Notes: generated by a model not told the origin, from the letters alone. Shown: positions 41,676 to 51,024, counted from the stretch's first letter. The stretch is DNA of 64,000 bases from Pseudomaricurvus sp033283175 (GCA_033283175.1 JAWMQM010000001.1:992001-1056000), one strand, 5' to 3'. Made by a program: numbers and translations.

Positions 41676-42376
41676 CAGTGTTCCCCCTCAGCGTCATGGG
41701 GATGATGCTCATGGTGCATCTGCTCCAGCAGCTGCTGCAGCTGCGTCTTGTCCAGCACGATCACCTGACTGCTGGCACTGCTGCGGCCGTACTCAAAGGC
41801 GACAAAGGCCACCAGTACCAGCAACAGGCCCAAGGCCAGCCCCATCCACAAGCCACCTCTCGCCGGGGCCGCGTAAGTCGGGGCCGGAACTCCACCGGCG
41901 GCAGTCGCTGCCACCGCGGGGGCCGCAGCGGGCTTGACGCCAGTGACCACCTCCCCAAAGCGGGCGAAGAACTTGCCGGCCAGCTGTTTGGCGGTGGCGT
42001 CAATGATGGGGCCACCCAGCTGCGCCATGCGCCCCCCCACTTCGGCATCCACTTCGTAGATCACCAGGGTGCCGCCGTCCTTCTCCTGCAGGCGCACCTT
42101 GGCGGCGCCTTTCATGGAGCCGGCGATACCGCCGTTGCCTTCCAGGTTGAGGGTATAGCCGTGGGGCGCATTGATGTCAGAGAGGGTCACGGCACCTTTG
42201 AAGCGGGCACCAATGGGGCCCACCTTCACTTCCACCGTGGCGGTAAAGCGATCGTCTGCTTCTTTGGCCAGCGTCTGGCAGCCGGGGATGCTGGCACGCA
42301 GGGTTTCCGGATCGTTCAGCGCTTCCCAAACCCGCTGACAGGGGGCAGCCACAAACTGCTCACCGACCATTTGCAT
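41675..42376 (-). CDS. CoxG-like SRPBCC protein with C-terminal membrane anchor
   Basis: A 233-residue protein. Residues 1-145 are the CoxG/SRPBCC domain (AAPCQRVWEALNDPETLRA, GGRMAQLGGPIIDATAK). A Pro/Ala linker follows, then one transmembrane helix (about 174-193, LWMGLALGLLLVLVAFVAF) and a short tail ending in the His-rich EQMHHEHHPHD. CoxG recruits CODH-type enzymes to the membrane and delivers electrons to quinones; the anchor fits this. The His-rich tail is unusual and might bind metal. It is the first gene of the operon. Confidence 0.92.
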   Translation of the reverse strand: MQMVGEQFVAAPCQRVWEALNDPETLRASIPGCQTLAKEADDRFTATVEVKVGPIGARFKGAVTLSDINAPHGYTLNLEGNGGIAGSMKGAAKVRLQEKDGGTLVIYEVDAEVGGRMAQLGGPIIDATAKQLAGKFFARFGEVVTGVKPAAAPAVAATAAGGVPAPTYAAPARGGLWMGLALGLLLVLVAFVAFEYGRSSASSQVIVLDKTQLQQLLEQMHHEHHPHDAEGEH

Positions 42377-42599
42377 TATGTTTTTCCTCCCACCCGGGAC
42401 CGGGCGTGTCAGTTGTTCGGGGTAGCGCGAAGCCAGGACAGTTGTTGTTATAGTCGGGCTTCACCCCGGTTGCGATTCGGCAGATGTTATAGCAGTTTTT
42501 CATTTTCATGTCACCGAACTGCCTCGAATTTGCATATTGCCCGGCAAGCGCTTCATAATCCACTCCCACAACCCTAACAATTCTTTCGAGTGATCCACT

Positions 42600-44525
42600 A
42601 TGCGACCCTCCCGCTTTGCCCGCGCAGGCTTGCTGCTGGCCCTGTGCGCCGGCCTGGCTCAGGCCGACAACAGCCTGTCCACGGTCGACCAGCACCAGAC
42701 CGGCACCCAGTATTCACCCCTCAGCCAGATTAACCGCGACAATGTCGCCCAGCTGGAGAAAGCCTGGGAGTACCGCGCCGGCGACCTGCCAGCGGATATG
42801 GATATGAGCCAGCTGATCTCACTGCAGGATCAGCCCACCCTCATCGGCGACAACCTGATTGTCTGCTCCGCCACCCGCCAGCTGACCGCTCTCGATCCCG
42901 CCACCGGGGAAAAGCGCTGGACCTTCGACCCGGAGATTCCCGAGCTCTCCACCAAGAAGTGTCGCGGCATCGGCAACTGGACCGACACTCAGGCGGAAGC
43001 CGGCAGTGAATGCAAAACCCGCCTCTTTCTGGGCACCCCGGATTACCGCCTGATCGCCATCGACGCCGCCACCGGCCAGCGCTGCAGCGGCTTTGGTGAC
43101 AACGGTGAGATAAAAATGCCCCCCAGCAAACCGGAGCTGTGGCCCGGTGAAGTGGCCGCCGGCTCCAACCCCGCAGTGATCAACGATGTGGTGGTGGTAG
43201 GCTCCTCCGTAGCGGATATGCAGCGCGCCGATCCCCCCAGCGGCCGGGTCATGGCCTATGACGCCCGCACCGGCGAGTTCCGCTGGTCCTTCGACCCGGT
43301 GCCCCGCGACGCCAATGATCCCGCCATGGCCACCTGGGGCAAGGGCACAGACAGCTTCGGCCAGGGCAACGTGTGGAGCTCCATGGCCACCGACCAGGCC
43401 CTGGACCTGGTCTACCTGCCCACCACCAGTGCCTCCGACGATTACTACGGCGGCAACCGCCCCGGCGACAACCTCTACTCCACCTCGGTAGTGGCGCTGC
43501 GCGGCAGCACCGGTGAGGTGGTGTGGCACCAGCAGCTGGTACACCACAACGTCTGGGACTACGACATCCCCGCCCGCCCCATGCTGATCGACTACCCCCA
43601 CAACGGTGAGATGGTGCCGGCGCTGGTGCAGAACACCAAGATGGGCATGATCTTTGTCTTCGACCGCGCCACCGGCGAACCGCTGGTGCCCATCGAAGAG
43701 CGGCCGGTGCCGCAGGACGGCACCGTGCCCGGCGAAGTGCTCTCCCCCACCCAGCCCTTCCCCGTGGGCATGCCCAGCCTGATGCCCCACAGTTTCTCGC
43801 CGGAAGACACCTGGGGCTTTACCCCCATCGATGAATACCTGTGCAAGAGCGCGGCGGAAGAGTACCGCTACGGCCCCATCTACACCCCCATCACTGAGCA
43901 GGGCACCATCCTGATGCCGGCAGCCGGTGGCGGTCCCAACTGGGGCAGCGGCGGCTACGATCCCGGCAGCAACATCATGGTCGTTCCATCCAACCGCGTG
44001 CCCATGGTGGCCAAACTGGTGCCTCGCGCGAAAGCCAAGGAGACCTACGAGATGAACGTGGAAGGTCTCTCCATGGGCTTCAGCAACCCCGGCTCGGACT
44101 ACGCGCTGGAGATTAAACCACTGATGTCACCGCTGGGCGCGCCCTGCTCCGCCCCACCCTGGGCCGCACTGACCGCCGTCGATATTGTGAAGAAAGAGAT
44201 CGTCTGGGAGGTGCCGCTGGGCAGCCTGAAAAAGATGATGCCGTTTGGTCTGGACCTGCTCTACGGCACCCCGGGTGCCGGTGGCCCGCTGGTCACCGCT
44301 GGCGGCCTGGTGTTTATCGGTTACACACTGGATAACAGCTTGCGCGCTTTTGACATCAAAACCGGCGAAGTGCTGTGGGAAGATGAACTGCCATTTGCCG
44401 GCAACTCGGTACCTGTTAGCTATGAAGTACATGGCGAGCAGTACATTGTGATGCCGGCCGGTGGTCACTCCATGTACACCGCCAAGCCGGGTGATGCGTT
44501 TGTAGCTTATAAGCTGAAGAAGTAA
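42600..44525 (+). CDS. PQQ-dependent dehydrogenase, soluble glucose/quinate dehydrogenase-type
   Basis: A 641-residue exported quinoprotein. Signal peptide about 1-20 (GLAQA). The propeller carries DNVAQLEKAWEYRAGDLP and WWDYD-like HHNVWDYDIPARP (about 315-327), plus GGLVFIGYTLDNSLRAFD near the end, the pattern of membrane glucose/quinate dehydrogenases without their N-terminal membrane domain. No heme c domain. It diverges from the molybdoenzyme operon over a 223-bp shared promoter region. Periplasmic oxidation of a sugar or cyclic polyol is likely. Confidence 0.9.
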   Translation: MRPSRFARAGLLLALCAGLAQADNSLSTVDQHQTGTQYSPLSQINRDNVAQLEKAWEYRAGDLPADMDMSQLISLQDQPTLIGDNLIVCSATRQLTALDPATGEKRWTFDPEIPELSTKKCRGIGNWTDTQAEAGSECKTRLFLGTPDYRLIAIDAATGQRCSGFGDNGEIKMPPSKPELWPGEVAAGSNPAVINDVVVVGSSVADMQRADPPSGRVMAYDARTGEFRWSFDPVPRDANDPAMATWGKGTDSFGQGNVWSSMATDQALDLVYLPTTSASDDYYGGNRPGDNLYSTSVVALRGSTGEVVWHQQLVHHNVWDYDIPARPMLIDYPHNGEMVPALVQNTKMGMIFVFDRATGEPLVPIEERPVPQDGTVPGEVLSPTQPFPVGMPSLMPHSFSPEDTWGFTPIDEYLCKSAAEEYRYGPIYTPITEQGTILMPAAGGGPNWGSGGYDPGSNIMVVPSNRVPMVAKLVPRAKAKETYEMNVEGLSMGFSNPGSDYALEIKPLMSPLGAPCSAPPWAALTAVDIVKKEIVWEVPLGSLKKMMPFGLDLLYGTPGAGGPLVTAGGLVFIGYTLDNSLRAFDIKTGEVLWEDELPFAGNSVPVSYEVHGEQYIVMPAGGHSMYTAKPGDAFVAYKLKK

Positions 44526-44601
44526 GTCCTGTCCCGGCTGCGCGTGGAAGCGGGTAGCCGGATTATTGTTCGTTGTTTGAGTGAATTTGGGCTTTGGGTT
44601 T

Positions 44602-45024
44602 CGCCCTGCCGGGCGAGTTACTTTTCTTTAGGCAAAGAAATACCGATACAGCGGGCACACGTGAGTAACCAAAAGGCCGAAAAGATCGCGCGGAGGACCG
44701 CGCTCCTACAGAGCGCGATCCGGGTTTCGTAGGAGCGCGGTCCTCCGCGCGATCTTTTGAATTTGAAATAACCATGGCACTGGCACAGACTCGATCCCCG
44801 TGCGAGCTGCCGAACGGAGGGCTGGCTGTGGGGGAGAAGCGCACATGGACGTGCGCTTCAGGTCTGTTGGGCCAGGAGGGCCCGTCAGACCGACCCCCGC
44901 AGACGGCCTGGAGAGAGGGGAGTCAGCTGGTGTTTTTTACCAGCTGACCAGCGAACCCGGGGCGCCCTTTCTTTTGGTTACTTTTCTTTGGGCGACAAAG
45001 AAAAGTAACTCGCCCAGCAGGGCG
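44602..45024. repeat. Inverted-repeat-flanked intergenic segment
   Basis: The left arm (44602-44628, CGCCCTGCCGGGCGAGTTAC and onward) and the right arm (44998-45024) are near-exact reverse complements. Next to the right arm a perfect 14-bp stem GTTACTTTTCTTTG / CAAAGAAAAGTAAC occupies 44977-45009. Inside lies the family B palindrome 44683-44754. The whole 670-bp gap 44526-45195 has no convincing gene. Confidence 0.7.
44683..44754. repeat. Palindromic repeat pair, family B
   Basis: GATCGCGCGGAGGACCGCG... (44683-44709) is the exact inverse of ...CGCGGTCCTCCGCGCGATC (44729-44754) across a 19-base loop. Same family as 33486-33589 and 51035-51152. Confidence 0.85.
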
Positions 45025-45195
45025 AAAAGGGCAGCTCAAATTCACTCCGAAAAGCGTACGAAGTCCCCCCCAAAAAAACCAACCCACCCCAAATCCTCCC
45101 CAATCTGACACAATCCCCCCATCACTTGACTGGCCCCCAACCACCCCCAATCGCTAAGCTGCAACTTTCCATAACAACAAACTCCGGATTCCAGC

Positions 45196-45804
45196 ATGAG
45201 GCTTATTGGCGTCAACAACTCCCCCTACCACCGCCGCACCGCCATCTCCCTGACACTGCTGGGCGTCCCGTTCGAAGTTCAGACACTCTCTCCGTTTATG
45301 CACAGCGAAGCCCTCAGCCAGATCAACCCGATGATGAAAGTGCCCACGCTGGTGTGCGACAGTGGTGAGCAGATCATGGACTCATCGCTGATCATTCAGT
45401 ACGCCGAGAGCACCCTGACTGATGGACAGTCGCTTTGGTCCGTCGACACCTCAATACGCCAGCGGGAATACCGTGCCGTGAGCGTAGCGCTGGTAGCACT
45501 GGAGAAGTGCCTGCAGATTGTTTACGAAACCCGCCTGCGTCCCACCGATGTGCGTCACCTGCCATGGCTGCAGCGACTGGAAACCCAGCTGCAGGCAGGC
45601 CTGGGCGAACTGGAGCATCTGGTCGCCAGTCAACCGGAACTCTTCACCAGTGAACATTCGCAGGCCACCATCACGGCCGCCATTGCCGGCGGCTTTGCCC
45701 GTATGACCGTGCCCGCCTCCGTCAGCGAGCTGAAGACACCGGCTCTGACATCCTTGTCGGAACGGATGGAAGCGCTGCCGGTCTTTCAGCAATTTGCCCC
45801 CTGA
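45196..45804 (+). CDS. Glutathione S-transferase-like protein
   Basis: A 202-residue two-domain GST-fold protein. The thioredoxin-like N-terminal domain (about 1-80) has NNSPYHRRTAISL at the expected glutathione site and the cis-Pro segment MKVPTLV followed by MDSSLIIQYAE. The helical C-terminal domain covers about 90-200. It may detoxify electrophiles or bind a ligand; no substrate can be assigned. Confidence 0.88.
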   Translation: MRLIGVNNSPYHRRTAISLTLLGVPFEVQTLSPFMHSEALSQINPMMKVPTLVCDSGEQIMDSSLIIQYAESTLTDGQSLWSVDTSIRQREYRAVSVALVALEKCLQIVYETRLRPTDVRHLPWLQRLETQLQAGLGELEHLVASQPELFTSEHSQATITAAIAGGFARMTVPASVSELKTPALTSLSERMEALPVFQQFAP

Positions 45805-45935
45805 ACGCCCATATTACGCGGCGCCCGGACCATACTCGCTTGCGGAAAAGGGACATTGCACAACACAAGGTAGATTGCAGCACAACAGGGAGATTGAGCC
45901 CTCCCGGGTGTACGAGAGCCACCCACGGCGGATAG

Positions 45936-45963
45936 CTGGATTCCCGCCTCCGCGGGAATGACG
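45936..45963. repeat. REP-like palindrome, family A
   Basis: Stem GATTCCCGC/GCGGGAATG around CTCC, matching the palindromes at 97 and 4952. It lies in the 309-bp gap before rlmA; nothing else is seen there. Confidence 0.7.
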
Positions 45964-46113
45964 AGCAGAGGGGCCATTCACCCAGGATGCACACATCCGA
46001 TTAGCGTATAGAGAAACATTCCCGCCACTCTGCCGACTGCCAGATCTTCAGAAGTAACCACCGCCGGCCACCCCTTAATTTGTTACACTGGCGCCTTTTT
46101 GGGACGCTGGCTT

Positions 46114-46926
46114 ATGACCATTCACTACCGCTGCCCCCTTTGCCAGCAATCCCTGGCGCTGACGGTACGCACATGGCGTTGTCCGCAGGGCCACTGTTTT
46201 GATATGGCCAAAGAGGGCTACGTCAACCTGCTGCCAGCGCAAAACAAGCGCAGCAAGGCTCCCGGTGACACTGACGAGATGCTGCGGGCCCGCCGCCGTT
46301 TTCTGGAAGCCGGTTACTTCCAGCCTCTGATCGATGCGTTGTCCGCCGAGATCAGCCAACTGCCGGAGATCACCAGCCTGCTGGATATCGGCTGTGGTGA
46401 GGGCTATTACCTTCGCGCGCTGGCCAAACACTTGCCTGCAGAGACCTTCGGTATCGACATTGCCAAAACCGGTGTGCGCATGGCCGCCAAACAGCAGCAA
46501 CAGAGCAATTTTAGTGTTGCCAGTGCGGCTCACTTACCGTTTGCCGATGCATCTTTCGATCTGGCGCTGTCGGTATTTGCCCCAGCCTTCGGTGAAGAGA
46601 GCGTGCGTATTTTAAAGCCCGGCGCCAGTCTGTTGATCGTAGGGCCCGGCCCCTTCCACCTGCAGGGACTCGCCGCCCGTATATACGATCAGGTGAAAGA
46701 GCATCAGGGAAATTTTCAGAACGTGGAAGGTATTGAACAGTTGCAATTGGCGAGAGAGCGGACCATCAGTGCCGATATCACAGTGGTGGGAAGTGCCGTG
46801 GAAGATCTGTTGCAGATGACACCTTACTACTGGCACACCAGTGCAGAGCGACAGGCGGAGATGGCGGCTTGTGAGGAGTTGTGCACGCCGGTTGAATTCG
46901 TGATACGTCACTACCAGCGGCTCTGA
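46114..46926 (+). CDS. rlmA: 23S rRNA (guanine-N1)-methyltransferase RlmA
   Basis: A 270-residue protein from ATG 46114. The N-terminal zinc site YRCPLCQ...WRCPQGHCFD is followed by AKEGYVNLLPAQNKRSK, both diagnostic of RlmA, then the SAM-binding LLDIGCGEGYY (about 88-98). It methylates N1 of a guanine in helix 35 of 23S rRNA. The upstream TTG at 46099 is not needed. It is a single gene with no obvious operon partner. Confidence 0.95.
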   Translation: MTIHYRCPLCQQSLALTVRTWRCPQGHCFDMAKEGYVNLLPAQNKRSKAPGDTDEMLRARRRFLEAGYFQPLIDALSAEISQLPEITSLLDIGCGEGYYLRALAKHLPAETFGIDIAKTGVRMAAKQQQQSNFSVASAAHLPFADASFDLALSVFAPAFGEESVRILKPGASLLIVGPGPFHLQGLAARIYDQVKEHQGNFQNVEGIEQLQLARERTISADITVVGSAVEDLLQMTPYYWHTSAERQAEMAACEELCTPVEFVIRHYQRL

Positions 46927-47106
46927 CCGACAAGCGTTTTGAATATTCCCGGAATTAAATGGGCCTGAACGCAGGTGCACTCAGGCCATAACGCAAACAT
47001 CAATCTCCACAGGCTTCCATACCAGCCGACATCGCGCCAGCGATCATGTATCCGAGGATCCCGGTCGGCAAACTCCGACGCAGGTCATGAAGAGCGCTGA
47101 AACAGC

Positions 47107-47472
47107 TTAGCCATCACTTGCCGCCATTTTATCCTTCAGCCTGTCGCCCATGACCACCACATTGATATCACCCTTGTGGTAAGTAACCAACGCAAAGAGG
47201 TAGGCAAAGCTAAACAGGCTACCTCCGAGGAAACACAACGAACCTAATGCAAACCCTTTGACGGAAAACTTAAGCCGCCAGGCCGCCCACAACCCGACCA
47301 GGCCCAAGTGAAACAGGAGATCACTGCAGAACTGTGTCCGCCAGTCACCAGCATTCAAATCATAGGAGTACACATCAAGAGCTACACCCAGGCTTTCTGA
47401 AGCCAATGCATTCGCTGTCACAGCCACAATAATCAGCCAACATATAAGTAAAACCGCCCTGAAAACAATCAT
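47107..47472 (-). CDS. Small membrane protein of unknown function
   Basis: A 121-residue protein with an N-terminal hydrophobic segment (about 5-22, possibly a signal) and two further transmembrane helices (about 50-68 and 75-97). A short polar tail GDRLKDKMAASDG ends it. AT-richer than its neighbours. No family recognised. It could be a laterally acquired gene. Confidence 0.65.
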   Translation of the reverse strand: MIVFRAVLLICWLIIVAVTANALASESLGVALDVYSYDLNAGDWRTQFCSDLLFHLGLVGLWAAWRLKFSVKGFALGSLCFLGGSLFSFAYLFALVTYHKGDINVVVMGDRLKDKMAASDG

Positions 47473-47854
47473 AAATATTCCTGCACCTCAAAAACTATAT
47501 TCATAAACACGTCACCCAATAATAACCGACTCGATTTCCAAAGACCCACTCATACTTTGGGCGCCGGCCCCGAAAATGGCACGACCGCCAACTTTTTGCC
47601 ACACCCTCTGTCAAAGGCAGCTCCCCGCACATCGTTATAACGCGGCGCAGGAAGCCCGGGGAAACTTTCGGCACGGAGAGTTCAGGATGAAACTTCAACC
47701 ACTGCACCGACGCGCTGCACAGGCAGGCGTTACCGTGAGCAGCAAGGAAAAGGAAAGCAGCTGCAATTGATCCGGCCACAGGCATACCAGAAGAAGACTC
47801 TATCCTGACGTTACACGATAAACATGCTTCCCTTCAAAACAGCAACATGCACAT
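47473..47854. other. Intergenic region, no supported gene
   Basis: An open frame of 94 codons runs on the minus strand (47501-47785) but lacks a ribosome site and a recognisable domain. GCGTTATAAC occurs on the minus strand and superficially resembles an attC right end, but no matching left end is present. I support no feature here. Confidence 0.5.
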
Positions 47855-50017
47855 CTACGATCGGGACTGCAACTGAACATTCACCGGCACGCCGGAAAAC
47901 CGCGGCATGAAGTTGATGGGCTCCAGATACTGCTGCAGCGACGTCAACTGCCCGACATTACTGCCGCCTTCACCATGCACATCCCCAGCCGGAGAGACCA
48001 GTTTGCCGAACATATGAGTCATCGAGATCACGCCCCGGCGCAAGCGAGGCTCTGCCTTTGCGACTGCGGCAATCTCACCATGGTCTGAAGTAATGCGGAT
48101 ATCGGCCCCCTCCCCTATGCCCTGCTCTTCCATATCCTGCGGATTCATATAGGCCCAATTAAGGGGATACTTTTTCCGCGAGCGGCCGCTGTCCAGATAG
48201 GCGCCGTTCATATTTTCCAGCACGCGCCGGCAGGTCAGGTAAAAACCGAAGCCGCTTTGCGACTCCTCTTCCAGTAGCTGCAGCAACTCCACTGTCACAT
48301 CCTGCGGGCACAGCTGCAAGCGGCCACCAAAATCCTTTGCCGGCTTCTGTACGTAATGCGGCTCCAGTTCAGGGCGGACTCCGGAAGGATTGGCTTTTAA
48401 CTCATCAAAGGAGACACGACTGTTCTTGCAGAGAAAACGCAACAGGTCTTCCGGGTCCGGCTTCTCGGTCACACTCAATGACAGGCCATCGTCGATGGCG
48501 TCAAAGACCTTGCCGTAAGTCCAGTATTTGAAAGTCAGTGGCAGGTTCATGCGCGCACTCACTTCCCAGAAAAACTCCCAGTCGTGAATGGTGCCCGCCG
48601 GCTTCTCCACCACGGGTGGTGCGTACTGGGCGAAGGCCTCCGGATAGAGGGCATCGCCGGGAGTGGTAATGTCGTGGCGTTCAAACGGCTGCGAGGTGGC
48701 AATCACATAATGTGCGTAATCGCAGGTGGCGTTCATGCGTGCGTCGAGACACACCAGCAAGTCCAGGTCTTCAAAGGCAGGAATGGCGCGGGCGGGATCG
48801 CCGAGGCCCATCAGCGGGTTGCCGCCAAAGACAATCAGCGCACGGATTTTGTCCGGCCCCGGTGTGAGTATCTCCTGTGGCAATAACGCGGTGGGGAATT
48901 CGCCCAGCAGCTGACCTACATCGGCGGTGCGGCATTTCACCCCTTTCTCCCAACTGCGCGAGGGCGACACCGCCATCTCCATGGTGACGCGGGGATTGAG
49001 CACACCCGGATTGCGCACCCGGTCGCCGGCCCGTCTGTAACCACCCACCAGCGCATTGACCACTTCGATCATGTGGTCGTTGAGGTTGGAATGCAGGGAC
49101 ATGGAAGGGCCGGTGCCACTGCCCACAAAGGCCCGTTTGGCAGCCCCGATCATGGTGGCCGCCTGTTCAATTTGCTCCACCGGCACATCGGCACGGGCGG
49201 CCGCCAGCTCCGGCGTAAACGGCGCCACGGCATCCCGCAACTCATCCAGCTGGATACAAAACTGTTCGCAGAATGACTGATTAAAGGTGCCATCGCGCAA
49301 CAGGATATGGGCGATGGCGGCAAACAGTGCGGCGTCCTGTCCCGGCAGCGGCTGAATCAGCAAGTCGGCGTAGCGGGCCGTTTCACTGTTGCGCGGGTCG
49401 ATGACAATGACTTTGCAACCACGCTTTTTCGCTTCAGCAATGGAGCGTCCCGGCGAGCCGCTGGTGCCGGCGGAAAAGGGATAGGTCTGGTGAGTGACTA
49501 CCGGGTTATTGCCCACGAAGACCGCCAGGTCGATATCCTCGGTGGCCGGCTTGCCGCTGGCCATCACCCCCAGCCGGGCATTGGTCACCCATTTGGCGGA
49601 TTGGTCAATCGTCATGGTGGAAAACAGGTTGGGCGTGCCCACGGCTGACAGGAAGGACTTCTCCAGCTGGGCACCCAGCACGCTGCGGTAGGCGCCGGTA
49701 CCGTGATAGAGGGCTACAGTGCGGGGGCCATGCTCGCGGATCAAGGTTTGCAGTTGCGCGGCAATCTCATCCAGCGCCTGGGGCGCACCGATTGGCTCGA
49801 AGGAGCCGGCAGAGTTGCGTTTGAGGCTGTGCAGCAGTCGATTCTCGCCACCGTTGTGGAAATCCACCGCTGCCAGCCCTTTGGCACACATGTAGGCCCC
49901 ATAGGGTGATGCGGTGCCATCGGCTACCACGCTGGCAATACGCCCCTCCTCCACAGTCAGCTGCATGGAACAGAGGGCGCTGCAGTTGCGGCAGAAGGTT
50001 TTGGCGGTATGGCTCAT
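47855..50017 (-). CDS. Molybdopterin oxidoreductase (DMSO reductase family)
   Basis: A 720-residue protein from ATG 50017; the 83-residue upstream extension is Arg-rich and implausible. The N-terminal 4Fe-4S ligands are Cys9, Cys12, Cys16 and Cys44 (FCRNCSALCSM...YMCAKG), followed by the Mo-bisMGD domains (GAYRSVLGAQLEKSFLSAVG, VIDPRNSETARYADL) and the C-terminal aspartate decarboxylase-like domain (about 600-720, INFMPRFSGVPVNV). No signal peptide or Tat motif, so it is cytoplasmic or membrane-associated via partners not seen here. Substrate unknown. Confidence 0.92.
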   Translation of the reverse strand: MSHTAKTFCRNCSALCSMQLTVEEGRIASVVADGTASPYGAYMCAKGLAAVDFHNGGENRLLHSLKRNSAGSFEPIGAPQALDEIAAQLQTLIREHGPRTVALYHGTGAYRSVLGAQLEKSFLSAVGTPNLFSTMTIDQSAKWVTNARLGVMASGKPATEDIDLAVFVGNNPVVTHQTYPFSAGTSGSPGRSIAEAKKRGCKVIVIDPRNSETARYADLLIQPLPGQDAALFAAIAHILLRDGTFNQSFCEQFCIQLDELRDAVAPFTPELAAARADVPVEQIEQAATMIGAAKRAFVGSGTGPSMSLHSNLNDHMIEVVNALVGGYRRAGDRVRNPGVLNPRVTMEMAVSPSRSWEKGVKCRTADVGQLLGEFPTALLPQEILTPGPDKIRALIVFGGNPLMGLGDPARAIPAFEDLDLLVCLDARMNATCDYAHYVIATSQPFERHDITTPGDALYPEAFAQYAPPVVEKPAGTIHDWEFFWEVSARMNLPLTFKYWTYGKVFDAIDDGLSLSVTEKPDPEDLLRFLCKNSRVSFDELKANPSGVRPELEPHYVQKPAKDFGGRLQLCPQDVTVELLQLLEEESQSGFGFYLTCRRVLENMNGAYLDSGRSRKKYPLNWAYMNPQDMEEQGIGEGADIRITSDHGEIAAVAKAEPRLRRGVISMTHMFGKLVSPAGDVHGEGGSNVGQLTSLQQYLEPINFMPRFSGVPVNVQLQSRS

Positions 50018-50116
50018 GACGACTCCGGTGCTGGTGTTATGGTTATAGCGCAGACAACTGCCAGTATCCCGCCGCCGGCAGCAGGATTCACTAGCCGGTG
50101 ACTCAATGTCGGGTCG

Positions 50117-50208
50117 CTTGGCGCTTCTGTCACCTCCGGCTTGGCGCTTCTGTCTCCGCCGGCTTGGCGCTGTTGGCACCCCCAGCCTGTCGCTTGTGGC
50201 CCCAGGCC
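50117..50208. repeat. Degenerating 23-bp tandem repeat
   Basis: Units start at 50117, 50140, 50163 and 50186. The first two share CTTGGCGCTTCTGTC then C/T-rich ends; later units decay (CTTGGCGCTGTTGGC, CTGTCGCTTGTGGCC). It lies in the divergent region between the molybdoenzyme and TauE/SafE genes. Confidence 0.75.
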
Positions 50209-50274
50209 CCTGCTCCCCGGCGCTCCTGACAGCCCCGCTTGCCTCCCGCCGGCACCATCGACACAATGCCCGCC

Positions 50275-51024
50275 ATGGAAAACTGGATCCTTGAAAGCGC
50301 CATCCTGATCGCCGCCGGCTTTATGGCTGGTGCATTCAATGCTGTGGCCGGGGGCGGCAGCTTTATCACGCTGCCAGCGCTGGTGTCGGTGGGCCTGCCA
50401 CCGCTGCTGGCCAACGCCACCGGGACGGCAGCCCTGTTGCCCGGCTACCTGGCCAGCGTGTGGAAATTCCGCCACAGCATGCGACTGCCGGCGGGCTTCT
50501 CCTGGCTGACGCTGGTGGTGCTGACGCTCGGCGGAGGCGCACTGGGGGCCATCGCCCTGCTGCTGAGTCCGGGGCAACTGTTCAACGCCCTGATTCCGTG
50601 GCTGGTGCTGTTTGCCAGCGGGCTCTTCGCCTTTGCCCCGTACTTCCTGCAGGGAGGCCACTCCAACCGATCCCGCCCCCGCTTGCACTGGTTATTGCTG
50701 TGTGGTGTGTGCGTCTATGGAGGTTATTTCAATGGCGGCGTGGGTATCGTGCTGCTGGCAGCCCTGTACCTGTTGGGACAGAGTGACCTGCACAGCATGA
50801 ACGGGCTGAAGAACCTGATGTCGGCGCTACTGACCACAGTGGCGGTGGTGATCTATGGGGTGGGAGGCCTGCTGGAATTCAGCCACCTGTGGCTGCTGGC
50901 GGTGAGTGCCGTGGCCGGCGGCTACGGTGGTGCAGCCCTGGCCTATCGTATTCCAGCTCACTGGCTGCGGGGATTTATTGTCCTGGTTGGCCTGGTGGTG
51001 GCGGTGATTTTTTTCCTGCGGTGA
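50275..51024 (+). CDS. TauE/SafE-family sulfite/anion exporter
   Basis: A 249-residue TSUP transporter with about eight transmembrane helices. AGFMAGAFNAVAGGGSFITLPALVSVGLPPLLANATG is the conserved N-terminal repeat motif and GGYFNGGVGIVLLAALYLLG the matching second-repeat motif. ATG 50275 (MENWILE) is preferred; 50266 is also possible. Family members export sulfite, sulfoacetate or other organosulfur anions. Divergent placement next to a molybdoenzyme suggests, but does not prove, a sulfur substrate. Confidence 0.9.
   Translation: MENWILESAILIAAGFMAGAFNAVAGGGSFITLPALVSVGLPPLLANATGTAALLPGYLASVWKFRHSMRLPAGFSWLTLVVLTLGGGALGAIALLLSPGQLFNALIPWLVLFASGLFAFAPYFLQGGHSNRSRPRLHWLLLCGVCVYGGYFNGGVGIVLLAALYLLGQSDLHSMNGLKNLMSALLTTVAVVIYGVGGLLEFSHLWLLAVSAVAGGYGGAALAYRIPAHWLRGFIVLVGLVVAVIFFLR

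Noticed and set aside
37595..42376. Carbon monoxide dehydrogenase (CoxMSL) call
   Set aside because: Subunit order and CoxG fit the family, but the active-site loop is AYRGPW rather than AYXCSFR, so only the broader molybdenum hydroxylase family is supported.
44800..45108. 102-codon plus-strand frame
   Set aside because: It runs through the inverted-repeat structure and encodes a repetitive Lys/Pro tail; no domain.
47501..47785. 94-codon minus-strand frame with hydrophobic start, and an attC-like GCGTTATAAC inside it
   Set aside because: No ribosome site or family motif, and no left attC half at a suitable distance.
50117..50208. CRISPR-like short repeats
   Set aside because: The units are directly adjacent without spacers and decay in sequence; no cas genes are present.
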